Of a DNA stretch of 64,000 nt, positions 37,092 to 48,062 are shown one piece after another. The position numbers and the translations under genes were made by a program. The notes beneath the pieces were generated by a model, which saw only the letters and a list, made by a program, of their open reading frames with translations, was not told the origin of the DNA and did not search any database. This stretch comes from Liolophura sinensis (lineage: Eukaryota > Mollusca > Polyplacophora > Chitonida > Chitonidae), in NCBI RefSeq assembly GCF_032854445.1, contig NC_088300.1, positions 47,609,682 to 47,673,681 on the forward strand, written 5' to 3'. How positions within the stretch are numbered: the stretch's first letter is position 1; each line of letters opens with the position of its first letter.

Positions 37092-38193
37092 TTACAATGC
37101 AAGAAAAATTGAATTTATGATCACAAAATAATCGCGTGAAAGATGAAAAAATAAAGTAGACAATAAATTATATTGTGAAAGTGACTTGCTTTGTTGTTTT
37201 TCACATTTGCGGTCAGGTTTAAGTGTTTAGGAATCACGTTTCTTCAACAAAGAAAACAAAAGGAATGAGGGCAAATTAACCAAAATCATTGAATAGACCT
37301 CCTAGAGGATAAGCTGCGACAACAGACAGTGCAGAATTAGACTGATATCAACTAACTGAGTGAGAAACCCCGTGCAACTTCTGATGACGGTAATCTGAGT
37401 TAACATAGAGTGGAGTGTTTCATTTGGATTTCCCGCTTTGGCTTCCGTGCAGTATAACTCTTCCAAATATACCCGGCGATTTTGATCATTTTTTGTCTGC
37501 TGGATAATTTTTCAGAAACTCAGATTCAGTTTGAAAGCCACTCTGACCCATAAATAAGTTTTGGATATTTAACAAATTCCGTGACTGTCACTGACTGATG
37601 ATCTCAGTTTGTTCATATGATCTTCCTGAGTTATAAACTCTAAAAAACGCGCCATACGGAGTATGAAAATGATACCTTATTGAACAAAAACGTTTTGTTT
37701 TGTCATTTACTTCTACAACTTCAACTATTTTGACATACAAAAAATCTGGAAGTATTATTGACGATGAATTCACACGCACCAATATGTATTACTAAGTTAT
37801 ATGACGAAAACCGTATTTATGCTGTATATTGGCACTTCAGGCACAACACTAGGTCGCGTGGCGTAAAGCGGAAGCCGGAGTACATGATACGTAACATTCC
37901 TATGAAATGATTTGGAGGTTGCAGTGATGCCATTATCATCATTTTGGAAAATGGACCAAATTTGACCATTTGGTAATGAACACACTGGGCCATAGCCGGC
38001 ACGTGCCTCTCCCTCCCTCACACTTCCATTGGCTGCATCCTGGTACACTAACTCTGTTTCTTATAGCTTTCTTCATTGGCAGTGCCACGTAAGGAGGAAC
38101 AGTGAACGAATAATTTTCCTGAAAACATTTTTAAATCTAAATTACAAATTATTAAAAAATATATTCAATTAGAATTCGGGAACAAATACACAC

Positions 38194-38346
38194 CGAGGTT
38201 TAAGAAGTTGAAAACATTAACAAGGTACTCGGAAACATTGACACCGAAGTCTTCTGTCGGAAGAAACGGGAAAGAAGCTGGTCACGGGGATAAAGCTCAA
38301 ACCAGTCTTCATTATGTACAGTGTAAATACCGACATCCACGGAGAC
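38194..38346 (-). pseudogene. Broken exon 6 of a CHST15-like copy (relic C)
   Basis: The acceptor (GTGTTTTAG) and donor (CTCG|GTGTGT) are present, and the frame starts VSVDVGIYTVHNEDWFELYP. A net 5-base insertion after RDQ shifts the frame: the exon is 153 nt instead of 148. After the shift the old sequence continues as TEDFGVNVSEY and FNFLNLG. Flanking intron resembles gene A intron 6. Confidence 0.85.
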
Positions 38347-38402
38347 CTAAAACACAGAAAACCACACTGTGGCTGTTAACTGCTGTTTGTTAAACCTATA
38401 GC

Positions 38403-38485
38403 ACATGTGCTTTTTTCACTCATATAACTGAAAAAATCTTGAACACGGCGTGAACACAAATCAATCAATCAATTAAACAGTCAAA
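38403..38485 (+). mobile_element. Short SINE tail-like fragment
   Basis: CACTCATATAACTG, ATCTTGAACACGGCGTGAAC and a run of CAATCAAT units resemble a decayed SINE tail. Confidence 0.35.
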
Positions 38486-39178
38486 GTTTCTTTTTAAATC
38501 AATGATCATACCAGTTTGTATAACAATAGCCAGTTTTAGGAAGTTTGGTAGGAGTATAAATATCGACAAGGTTATAGAACGTCTATAAAGTTAAGTGTTT
38601 GATATGGGGAGTATGACATTAAATAAGGATGTTGATCGTAAGGGTTTTCTTTGGGTGTTGGGAGAAGTTGATGAATTGAGTAGTTAGGTGGGGGATTGTT
38701 CAGACATATAAAAATAAGAATGGCGTTGTGGAAATTTGAAATAATTCAGTCTGCATGTAGGGTAAGGATACTTTGGAAGATGAGCCCCAAAATGTGCTGC
38801 AATACAAATCAGTAACTGGAAGGACATAAGACATGATAAAACGAATTCCAGCATTAGGACAATTTTTGTGCATTTGTAATAGTAATAGCTTCGATGACAG
38901 CTTTAAATAGACATGACTTTGGGTCTGGCTACAACTCCAACTGTTCTGTTTTCCAAATAGAGTTTTAATTTTTGGTGGATACATATAAACACAGGTGCCC
39001 ATTTCTGCTGTTGCTATTGTAATTAGATTGCTGTTTCCCTGATATCTACTGTAGTGATCTCACTTCGTGTCCGGTCTACCACTGGAATTGTTTTCGATAT
39101 TCAAGTTTAATTCTTGGTCGATATTTAGATACAGATGTGATGATGTGTTAGGGCTCAAATTTGTCCCTATATTTATTT

Positions 39179-39533
39179 TATTTGATTGGTGTTTTAAGCC
39201 GTACTCAAGAATATTTCACTTATACGACAGCGGCCAAGATTACATTATGGTGGAAGGAAACCGGACCGAGCCCAGGGGAAACCCACGACCATTCGCAGGC
39301 TGGTATTATGGTGGGAGGAAACCGGACCGAGTCACGACTCTTCACAGGTTGCTGCCAGACCTTCCCACGAACGGCCGGAGAGGAAGTTTAAGCTGGATTG
39401 ATCTCACAATGACCACATTGAGGGGAAGGTCATGGGTCATTGCGCTGTGCTGGCGTGTTACCTTAGCCGCCATCGTATAAGTGAAATATTCTTGACTACG
39501 GCGTAAAACAACAATCAAGTAAGTAAATAAATA
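39179..39533. mobile_element. Composite SINE with internal duplication and both tails inverted
   Basis: It begins on the minus strand with the tail (GGTGTTTTAAGCCGTACTC). It contains two successive body copies (TTATGGTGG.AGGAAACCGGACCGAG at about 39,245 and 39,307) and a head-like GGTCATGGGTCATTGCGCTG. It ends with a plus-strand tail (ATCGTATAAGTGAAATATTC, GACTACGGCGTAAAAC). Another short minus tail piece follows at about 39,550-39,595. It sits where relic D would have had exon 7. Confidence 0.8.
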
Positions 39534-39599
39534 CAATACATTTGTTACGTATTTATTTAGCTGATTGGTGTATAACTGCGAGCTCAAAAACTTTTCAGA

Positions 39600-42500
39600 A
39601 ATTTTTTTGTAGTGTGAACAACGAATGTATGTTCATGAAATAACGGGGTAGATGAAACACGAAAACATAAAGTAATAAATAACTGGAATTGATAAAGTAC
39701 TTATGCTTTTGTTTTTCACTTTTACCGTCAGGTTTATGGGTAATGGAATCACGTGTCTTGAAAACCCAGCCCTTCTTACAATGGAAGGAGGGAGTGAGCA
39801 CGTGGGTAAGGTGAAGTAAAACTAGAATACATTTGCTGGGGAACATGCTGTGATATCAAACAACACAGAATAAGTTTGATATCAAGTAACTGAGGGAAAC
39901 ACGATTGCAACTGATGATCTGGTTAATCAGAAGAGCTGATGGCGGAATGCTTCACTTGGAAATTTATCATTGTTTTTGACTGAATTTGTTTGGATCTTCT
40001 GTTGAATCGTCTGTCATCTTCACATACATACTTTATTTTTATTAAAATATTAATATTTCACGTTTTCATGAAAAACGAGGGATGTTCATTTGGGACATTT
40101 TTCGTCCGAAAACCAAGCAGACCTGCGCATAAGATTTGACGATTTCCTTTATAGAGGTTTATCATTGGTTTTCGTGCAGTAATTGCTTCAAATAGTTCAC
40201 AACATTTTGTGTGCAGATTTATCTTGTGGCATCTCAGATTTGAAAGACAGCTTTTGTCCGTGAATGAAAGAATCGTTGTTGGCTATAATTTATCACTATA
40301 ATTGGCGTTAACAATGAAAGTGGCACGCTTTCATTCATTGTTAGTGAGCGGCACAGCCAAAACTACAACTGGAGACTCCAGTATTATTTAAACTGTATGT
40401 TTAAACTACAGATGCAGTGCGATGAGTATGACACTAATTTCGGGATTATCTTCCTCTCTTATAGCATTCTTTAATGACAGGGACACGCAACGAGGGAAGT
40501 TGAATGTTTTTTTTAAAGCCTGGACAATGGTTATAAAGGAATATTTTGCGATCAGTCTATAAATATTAAAATTATAAACTATTCCAAATATAGTGTAATG
40601 TGTGAAATGTGCCGCGAAAGAAGTACACACCGAGATCCAAAAACTTGATCCAAAAGAGATCCAAAAATTTGAAAACAGTGAGCATGGACTTGGTCACATT
40701 GACGCCATAGTCTTTAATCTGAAGAAACAGGAACTGGTCACGGGAGCAAAGCTGAAACCAGTCTTCAAAATAGGCCTATATACAAACAAGCCTGAAAGAA
40801 AGAAATCGGGTTATTGTAATTATTCGTTAGTTGTTAGAGTTTCTTGTTAAATTATTGATGCTATGAAATGTCGTGAAACATTATCCGTGGTGAATTTTTG
40901 ATGCAGCTTTTTGAACAAGCTGGATGCGGAAGTAAATGACACTTAGATTTGAACAATTTGGATGATAATAATAATAATATCAATAATAATAATGAAGTCA
41001 CTACGTAAATGTAAAAGGTTTCACAAGCTTTCGATCCACACGCCTGGATCATTATCAACTACAACTATGAGCCTTAAGCAATAGCTATCATCCCCTTATA
41101 ATTTGCTTTCTCTGTGACAAAAGAAGTGTGCCTGTTCGACGAATGTAATTTCAAGGCGAGCTCACACAGTACGATTGTCAAGTCAATAGAAAGTGACGGT
41201 AGCAGTCAACAAATCGGATCGTCTGGACGAGACCTATGAAAGAGAGATGTACTACTGTCATTCTACTTGTCGAATACGACAAATCGTATCGCCTGAACTC
41301 GGATGATTGGAAACCTGACGTCTCTCTGGTGAACCACTGTCAAAAATTTTGGAGGTGGGTAGTGGCAAAGTGGTTAACATGCTTGAGTTTCGATACATAG
41401 GGCACAAGTGACATGGTTGCAATTCTTTTCTCTGACAGGGAACTTTCTTTTTGCATTGTGCTGGTTTCTGTGTTCTCGAGGTTTTCATGTGAATAAGATG
41501 TCAACAGTGTTCTGTTGCATGAAGTTCGTTGGACACCACATGTGTTTTACCAACATGACCACACGTTGAAAAATTCCTCGCCCTTAACATGCTTGAGGGC
41601 GGTTGCTAATTTCGGCAACTCTGGTTTCCTTCACCAGTAAGTTAAACGCCAGCGCGGAATTTTTGCATACAGTGTTAAAAACAATCAAACAAATAAATTA
41701 ATCAACCAACATGAAACTGGCTTTCATCAGTCAGTTTAATGTTATTTTTATCCATCCAAAAGTTTATATAAATCGGTTGGGCATAAAAAATGGGCCGTAC
41801 TTTGATGCTGCATTGCTCCATTATCCTTTGTTCAAACCTTTCAAAACCCTAGACATTCAAGTGGCATAATTTGTTAATATACTGACCAGTTTTCAAGGTC
41901 ATAGCTTGAGTAGTCTGTATACAGGGTTAAAATGAAAACATAGTCTCAAAAGCGCTCATTCCGGTGACCCAGATTGCATCACCTGTCAGGTGTCATGAGT
42001 ACAGCGCGCGCTGCACCTGACATGCGTCAAACAAGTATCGGTTGGAAAAACTGTCTGGCTCTAGAAACCCTTCTGGCAGATAGGCGCAAGTTTTGCTGAA
42101 TCAAGATGGTTTTCTCTGCGGCGGACAAGGAATTGGCCACCTTTTCAAGTAAAACAAGGTAGAACATCATTTTGAAATGTCCGGAAAATGCGTTTTTGAC
42201 TCTATTTTGATTTTGGTCCCATGAACAGAAATCTTAAAGGATCAAATTGATTTGATTTGTAGATTCATTTGGTCCGTATACTTAGGACATAATGGCTTTT
42301 GAGTGTGTAAATTTTTAGAAGCTGACGTGAGAGGGTTTCGGAGATATTGAGTGTCAAAGTATTGCCCATTTTTTTACGTCCACCCAATACATATATCAAT
42401 AGTATACTGACAATGGTAATAAAGCGACTGTAGCTAGACAGAAAATGAAAAGCAAACCACAGACCAAATCTTGTCTTATTATGTGAATATTTAGGGCATC

Positions 42501-42740
42501 GTCTTTTGGGCGAAAAATCTAATGACTTACGAAACAGAAAGTGACTTGTATTTCCCAAAGATATACACGTTGCAACTCGCTTGAGGTCATAGGTTTGATT
42601 TAAAATGTCAGTTTCGTGTGTATAATGTGGTTATTAAATAAAATTAAGGCTGTAAACTTTTAACACACCGAGTTTAAGCAAACCGTTTCAGCCGACGTAG
42701 ATTGCGGTGCACTTCGATATGGTACATTATATATATCATC
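39600..42740 (-). pseudogene. Relic D: duplicated intron 6, exon 6 and intron 5 of a CHST15-like gene
   Basis: The stretch parallels gene B from 48,255 to 50,870. Shared intron 6 words include GGCTATAATTTATCACTATA and ACTACAACTG.AGACTC.AGTA. The exon 6 copy lies at 40,631-40,791. Shared intron 5 words include TCTCTGACAGGGAA.TTTCTTTTTGC and CCGTTTCAGCC. In the exon copy, 11 bases near the start are missing and the frame hits TGA after eight codons. Its 3' end carries a short duplication of TTTTTGGATCTC next to the donor. The remains FEDWFQL, DQFLFLQ and NVTKSM are gene B-like. Exons 2-5 and 7 are not found. Confidence 0.85.
40970..40998. repeat. AAT trinucleotide microsatellite
   Basis: Ten or so AAT/ATA units lie within the intron 5 copy of relic D. 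Gene B has the equivalent run at about 49,639-49,657. Confidence 0.85.
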
Positions 42741-43349
42741 AATTTTAAGTAAGCTATTCTTACATAACTTCAGTGCAACTCAGGAGAGGTGGTCTAATTT
42801 TAGTTTCTAATGACAACAATTGTTGCATTTAAGGAAAAACAGGGTAAGTTTTAATTTCTGCAGATTCTACAGAAAAGAAATTTAACCCCCCTCCCCACAA
42901 AACATCATATTCCAGATACCCAGAGTATCAACCTGATTGGGCACAACCTGATCAACCTGAGTAGGCACAACTAAAAAAAATGGTGGTAATGCTAGGTTAA
43001 TTTTTTGATATGTTGTATAGAAAAGTGCAAGCTGTATGTGGTGGTATGACTTTTACTACCCGAAAGTTAAGGGGCATGTAGTTTTGAGGTTCAAGTTGAC
43101 AGATTTGCTGCATATATAGTAAGGAAAATCAATGCGCTCGGGTAAGCTCCATGACCTTGTGGTTAGTTTATAAACTTTCTTTTTGTTTTTACAATCATTC
43201 TGGATACAGTTATAATTTGTGGTGTAAAACTTTGTCATTGTAAGGTTGCCATAACGACAGTAGTAAAGAGTGGAAGTATATAGCGTGGGCAGAGATTCTT
43301 ATGTGAAGTATACAGCAATGCATGGGCGGCGATTTTTATATGAAGTATA

Positions 43350-43588
43350 CCATGGGTGTCCATTCGGATATGTATGATGCATATCGTGTGTGGCGGCGGT
43401 TATGCTGTGAAGTACAGAATGGGAGATGGTTCTGATATGAAATATAGCGAGGGTGGTGGTTCTGATGTGATGTATAGCGTGGGCGGTGGTTCTAATGTAA
43501 AGTATACAGCGGGCGGTGGTTCTGATTTGAAGTACAGAACGGAAGGAAGTTCCCACATGAAGTATAGCGTGGGCGGCGGATCTGCTTA
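43350..43588. repeat. 30-bp minisatellite, about seven copies
   Basis: The unit is of the type AAGTATAGCGTGGGCGGTGG plus TTCTGATATG, with diverged outer copies. Glycine-rich and histidine/threonine-rich frames open on both strands because the period is 30. Confidence 0.9.
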
Positions 43589-43997
43589 AGTGTAACGGGA
43601 GCGGCAGTCTAATAAGCAGTCAGTATGGCCCCCTTAAGTTGTTATATCTTGGGCAGTGGGCACAGTATATGATCATGCAGCCTCACAGAACATTTAAATC
43701 ATTTGCCAATTAAAATATCCCACTTTACTGCTTTGGTATATATAATAAGCATTACTTATCACATAAGATATCTCTTTACATGTTATACAACAGTTGCTTC
43801 TATCCGTGGGTTTGTTGTCATCATTATCATTCGTTCGTATTAGCGTGGATCCTGTTTAAATTTTACTTTAAATATTCTGAACAGCCCATTAATCAACTTT
43901 CAAATTATTCCAATATTTGGGGTCACTGGAAAAACAAAATTTAAAGTTGTCCAGATATTTTTAAAGAACCGAGTCAATGTTTCACGATATATTTTAA

Positions 43998-44090
43998 TGA
44001 TTTGATTGGTGCTTTACCCCGTACTAAAGAATGTTTCCTGGGTCACTGAGCTGCGTTGGCACGCTAACCACCTCGACCACGGGTATAACA
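43998..44090 (-). mobile_element. SINE with internal deletion (family 1)
   Basis: The minus strand shows the tRNA-like head GTGGTCGAGGTGGTTAGCGT..CCAACGCAG and CAGTGACCCAGG, joined directly to the tail (ACATTCTTTAGTACGGGG). The middle of the element is deleted. Confidence 0.75.
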
Positions 44091-44490
44091 CAATACTTGG
44101 TCAGGGGACAGATTCCACAAAGCAAAGTCATCTGTTTACTTGACTGTGCTCTAACAGTATACTCTGCCAGGTTTAGGGGTGGAGGAAAGCCTCCGGCTTT
44201 AAGCGACATCATCATTGGTGAAATGTATGACAGTTGTACATGTAGTGTCACTAGTTTAATGGTCAGAATTACTAGTTTTAGTTGTCAGCGAGGGTCCCGA
44301 CAAGCGATCGGCGGCCCGATGTAAAATCTCTCCAAGTATAAGACGAACCTGTCTATACGCTCAGATCTGATGACTTCAGCTGTTCACTGTATGGACATCA
44401 AGTTATAAATGTATAGCAAATTAAAACCTAAAGGACAAGGAGGAAATGTAATAGAGGACAACATCTGACATATAATGTAGAAATACATAC

Positions 44491-44869
44491 CATTGCGAGA
44501 ATGTGCGCAAAGCTATTGTTTGGACTTTCAACGACTGTTTCTTTGTAAGTCTTTTCCGTGTGCACCAAAGATGTTCTCGTTGTGGCGTCAGCGGTCAGTT
44601 GTGTTTGTAGGCTATATTCCTGAGAAGGCGCTCCTCTAAAGACGTTGTAAGAGTGTTGACTAAATAACGTTTACCAGAAGTGCTAAGAGTAGCGCCTTTC
44701 TATGGCTCAAATGCCTGAGTGGATGGAGCCTCATTCATGTCAAGATTCCACAGTTGAGAGATTCTGACTTTTGGACCAATGCCGTGTACAAAACAAGTAT
44801 GCCTTGAATGAGACCAAAAATCAATAAAAATCCACATGAGAGAAACAGCATATATTTTCCACCAAACAT
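44491..44869 (-). pseudogene. Broken exon 1 of a CHST15-like copy
   Basis: The minus-strand ATG at 44,869 opens MFGGKYMLFLSCGFLLIFGL, clearly related to the membrane anchor of genes A and B. The frame then breaks: PKVRISQLWNL appears in a second frame. The end, VHTEKTYKETVVESP, is in register with a donor ATG|GTATGT. The length from ATG to donor is 379 nt, not a multiple of three. No exons 2-5 belonging to it were found, so it is most likely dead. Confidence 0.8.
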
Positions 44870-45419
44870 AGTTCCTGAAATACGGCTTTCGGTTCTTGTC
44901 GGCTAATTGAGGGGAAATCCAAAGCTGTCCAAAGAGTTTTCGCTCTGTTGCTCTATTATCTGTAGTGTACAATAGCCTGCGTCTCAGCTCCCCAGTAGCT
45001 GCTGTAACTTTCCCCTGTTTTGGGACATGTAAGGATTTACATGTCCCAAAAGGTAGGTAGGCTCATCGATTTTTTAATGCTCTTAAGTGGAGATATGCTC
45101 AAAATGTTCGTATATAGAAACATGCGGCTGTATATGAATATATGCATTATGGACATGCCTTTATCTTTGTATCTTTTTATCTTTATCTGCTATCTCTTCT
45201 TTACTTTGTTACCGTTACTTGTGAATTTTGTTGTCCGGCATTCTTTTCATTATGTACAGCAGTCTGCTCTCCAAACACAGCGAAAAACCATCTTATCTCC
45301 CCCAATGGACAGGAATATCTGGTTGATCAAATCCTTCTTTTGTGCAAGTTTCGAAGAGAACGTACATGTATGTAAGGATGTAAGGCAGCGTGGAAGAGGT
45401 ACACGGTGCAATTGCTCAG

Positions 45420-45565
45420 GACGGTCGTAGAATTCCCCACGGTTCTGGTCGGTTTTATATCATCTAATCTAAAGTTTACACATGTTTTAATACTCTGGTC
45501 ATATCGACCTTTTAATGTTTGACCGCCCATAATGTGGTCGGACGCCATGAAATGACATAGTTACT
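45420..45565 (-). repeat. Dispersed repeat, inverted copy of the 50.03-kb element
   Basis: The reverse complement of this block (ATGTCATTTCATGGCGTCCG, ACCACATTATGGGCG, CAAACATTAAAAGGTCGA) matches 50,027-50,103 closely. The class is unknown. Confidence 0.75.
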
Positions 45566-45599
45566 ACGAACTGAAGTTAAGAACTTCACAAATTTCACA

Positions 45600-46700
45600 G
45601 TGTCACAGGCAGTGGGCCGTCATGCGTCACAGACAGCAGTCATCTGTCATGTGCTACAGACCATAATAGTAGCCTGTCATGTGCCACAGGCAGTGGTCCG
45701 TCATGTGTTACAGACAGTTGTCTGCCATATGCCACAGGTAGTGGTCTATCATGTGTTATAGACAATTGTCTGTCATGTGCCACAGGCAGTGGTCCGTCAT
45801 GTGTTATGGACAGTTGTCTGCCATGTGCCACAGGCAGTGATCCGTCATGTGTTATGGACAGTTGTCTGGCATATGCCACAGGCAGTGGTCTATCATGTGT
45901 TATGGACAGTTGTCTGTCATGTGCCACAAGCAGTGGTCCGTCATGTGTTATGGGCAGTTGTCTGCCATATGCCACAGGCAGTGGTCTATCATGTGTTATA
46001 GACAGTTGTCTGGCATATGCCACAGGCAGTGGTCCGTCATGTGTTATGGACAGTTGTCTGGCATATGCCACAGGCAGTGATCCGTCATGTGTTATGGACA
46101 GTTGTCTGCCATGTGCCACAGCAGTGGTCCGTCATGTGTTATGGACAGTTGTCTGTCATGTGCCACAGGCAGTGGTCCGTCATGTGTTATGGACAGTTGT
46201 CTGTCATGTGCCACAGGCAGTGATCCGTCATGTGTTATGGATGGTTGTCTGCCATGTGCCACAGGCAGTGATCCGTCATGTGTTATGGACAGTTGTCTGT
46301 CATGTGCCACAGGCAGTGGTCCGTCATGTGTTATGGACAGCTGTCTGTCATGTGCCACAGGCAGTGGCCCGTCATGTGTTATGGACAGTTGTCTGTCATG
46401 TGCCACAGGCAGTGGCCCGTCATGTGTTATGGACAGTTGTCTGTCATGTGCCACAGGCAGTGATCCGTCATGTGTTATGGATAGTTGTCTGCCATGTGCC
46501 ACAGGCAGTGATCCGTCATGTGTTATGGATAGTTGTCTGCCATGTGCCACAGGCAGTGGTCCGTCATGTGTTATAGGCAGTAGTCCGTCATCTACCACAA
46601 ACGGTAGTCCGTTGTGTACCACAAACAGTAGTCCGTTAGGTTCCAGCAATAATCCATCTTGCGTTACAAACAGTAGTGTGTCATATGTCATATGCCATGG
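45600..46700. repeat. 48-bp minisatellite built from 24-bp half units, about 22 copies
   Basis: The unit combines CAGGCAGTGGTCCGTCATG and GGACAGTTGTCTGTCATG. The two halves are diverged copies of one 24-bp sequence. The central copies are nearly identical and the ends are diverged. Because the period is divisible by three, open frames of 150-250 codons appear in several frames and on both strands; I do not call them genes. Confidence 0.96.
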
Positions 46701-46739
46701 TCGTTCACGTGTCATTTTTACCCGTCATCTGTGACGTGC

Positions 46740-47748
46740 AGATATTCGGTGGAACACAAGGGTGCAATATGTATGCCCATGATAGCATGCTTTGATAGCG
46801 TGAGATTTCCTCGGAAAACGATTATTTCCTGCTTTACAAGAAATTTCATCACTATTCCTAAACGATACGACGTCATAAATGGCACCTAATGTCAATGTGT
46901 CAAAATATTCTGTACTTTACCAAAAAGAAGAAAAACATTGTACATGAGTATAACTTAGGAAACCATGCTTTGCGATTTCACTGTTTCCAAACCTCTGTTT
47001 TAAGTGATTTACTAGAGTTTTTAAAACGCACTTGGATATCCTTAAAATTTGTAAATTACGTGCAATCACTGAACGTGTTATTATCTGTTATTATCTATAT
47101 GAGTAACCTGGAGTACAATATATAAGTAGAGTCTGCGTGTAGAAAGATCTCTGTTGAAATTCTTACCTTCTTAAAACCATTCATTTACATATCCACGAGT
47201 TCTTCAAAAATTTTTATTCTTGCTTGTCATCGGGTCAAATTTCTGATTTAAAAACAAGGGTTGGATTGGAACACGCGTGCTCATTGACCGAGGATCTGAT
47301 AATCGCGCTTTACCAAACTGCGGTGATGAGGCCCATCTATATTTCTTTGTTCAGCATAAGGAAATATTCAAATATTTTTTTATTGCAAATCTTTCCACAG
47401 TTTACATGACTCTGCCGATGTTACTTCCGCAATCGGGTTAAGGCGAACCAAAACTGAAATAATAAATGTTGAACCCTCCCGGTGACGTGCGAAAATCCGC
47501 ATTAAACTCTTTGTTATGTACCTGGCGTTTCACGGGTTTCACGGGTTTCCCCAGTCATAAATCTGGCCGCTGTCACTCTCAAGAAGAGAAACATTCTTGA
47601 GCACGACGTTAAACACCAGTCAGATAAATCTTAATTTGACTCATCGACGGCAAGAGATGACAGCACTGTGGTAGATTTCATTACCAGTTTGAAACACCCG
47701 CGCTAACGTGTAGCTGGAGGGGCAATCAGACCAGGAAGTGTTGATCAA
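46740..47748. other. Intergenic stretch left of gene B
   Basis: Nothing is supported except a SINE tail fragment at 47.5 kb and the candidate poly(A) signal at its right end. Open frames at 46,889-47,125 and 47,224-47,409 show no recognisable features. Confidence 0.5.
47520..47630 (+). mobile_element. SINE fragment (family 1)
   Basis: CGGGTTTCCCCAGTCATAAA, CTGGCCGCTGTC, ACATTCTTGAGCACGACGTT and CACCAGTCAGATAAAT match the 3' half of the reference SINE, with a small duplication of TTTCACGGG. Confidence 0.75.
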
Positions 47749-47754
47749 TTTATT
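47749..47754 (-). promoter_or_regulatory. Candidate poly(A) signal of sulfotransferase gene B
   Basis: A minus-strand AATAAA lies 309 nt downstream of the gene B stop codon. Confidence 0.4.
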
Positions 47755-48062
47755 ATCATCCACATGTACAAACTACACAAAGAACAGACAGCTTCCTGGA
47801 CATCCAACATCCCGCGTAAACACGTTCAAAATAATTGTTTTTTGTTTTACCTGTTAGGTGAGAAAGCAAACTGCAAATATCGCTTGAAGATCTCACATCC
47901 ATAGATGTCTTTAGCGGGAACTATCCATATCCTGAAATTCCGCCACTCACTAAACCATGTTATTTTTTCCCTTCATTGTCGAATTGCTAGTTTCAGGTGA
48001 GGTTAAAGTCCTCAAATTATAGTATATAACTAACCAGTAATGACGGACATCTTTCAGTTGTC

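Noticed and set aside
44491-44869. Third working sulfotransferase gene
   Set aside because: Exon 1 is frameshifted, exons 2-5 are missing, and the exon 6 and 7 copies carry stops, shifts and a lost acceptor.
45020-45430. 136-codon plus-strand frame with hydrophobic middle
   Set aside because: It lies antisense to the region upstream of a broken exon 1 and has no recognisable family. The hydrophobic run follows from T-rich DNA.
45600-46740. Long overlapping open frames (up to 256 codons) in the 48-bp array
   Set aside because: The period is divisible by three, so frames stay open on both strands. There is no splice structure, start context or recognisable protein.
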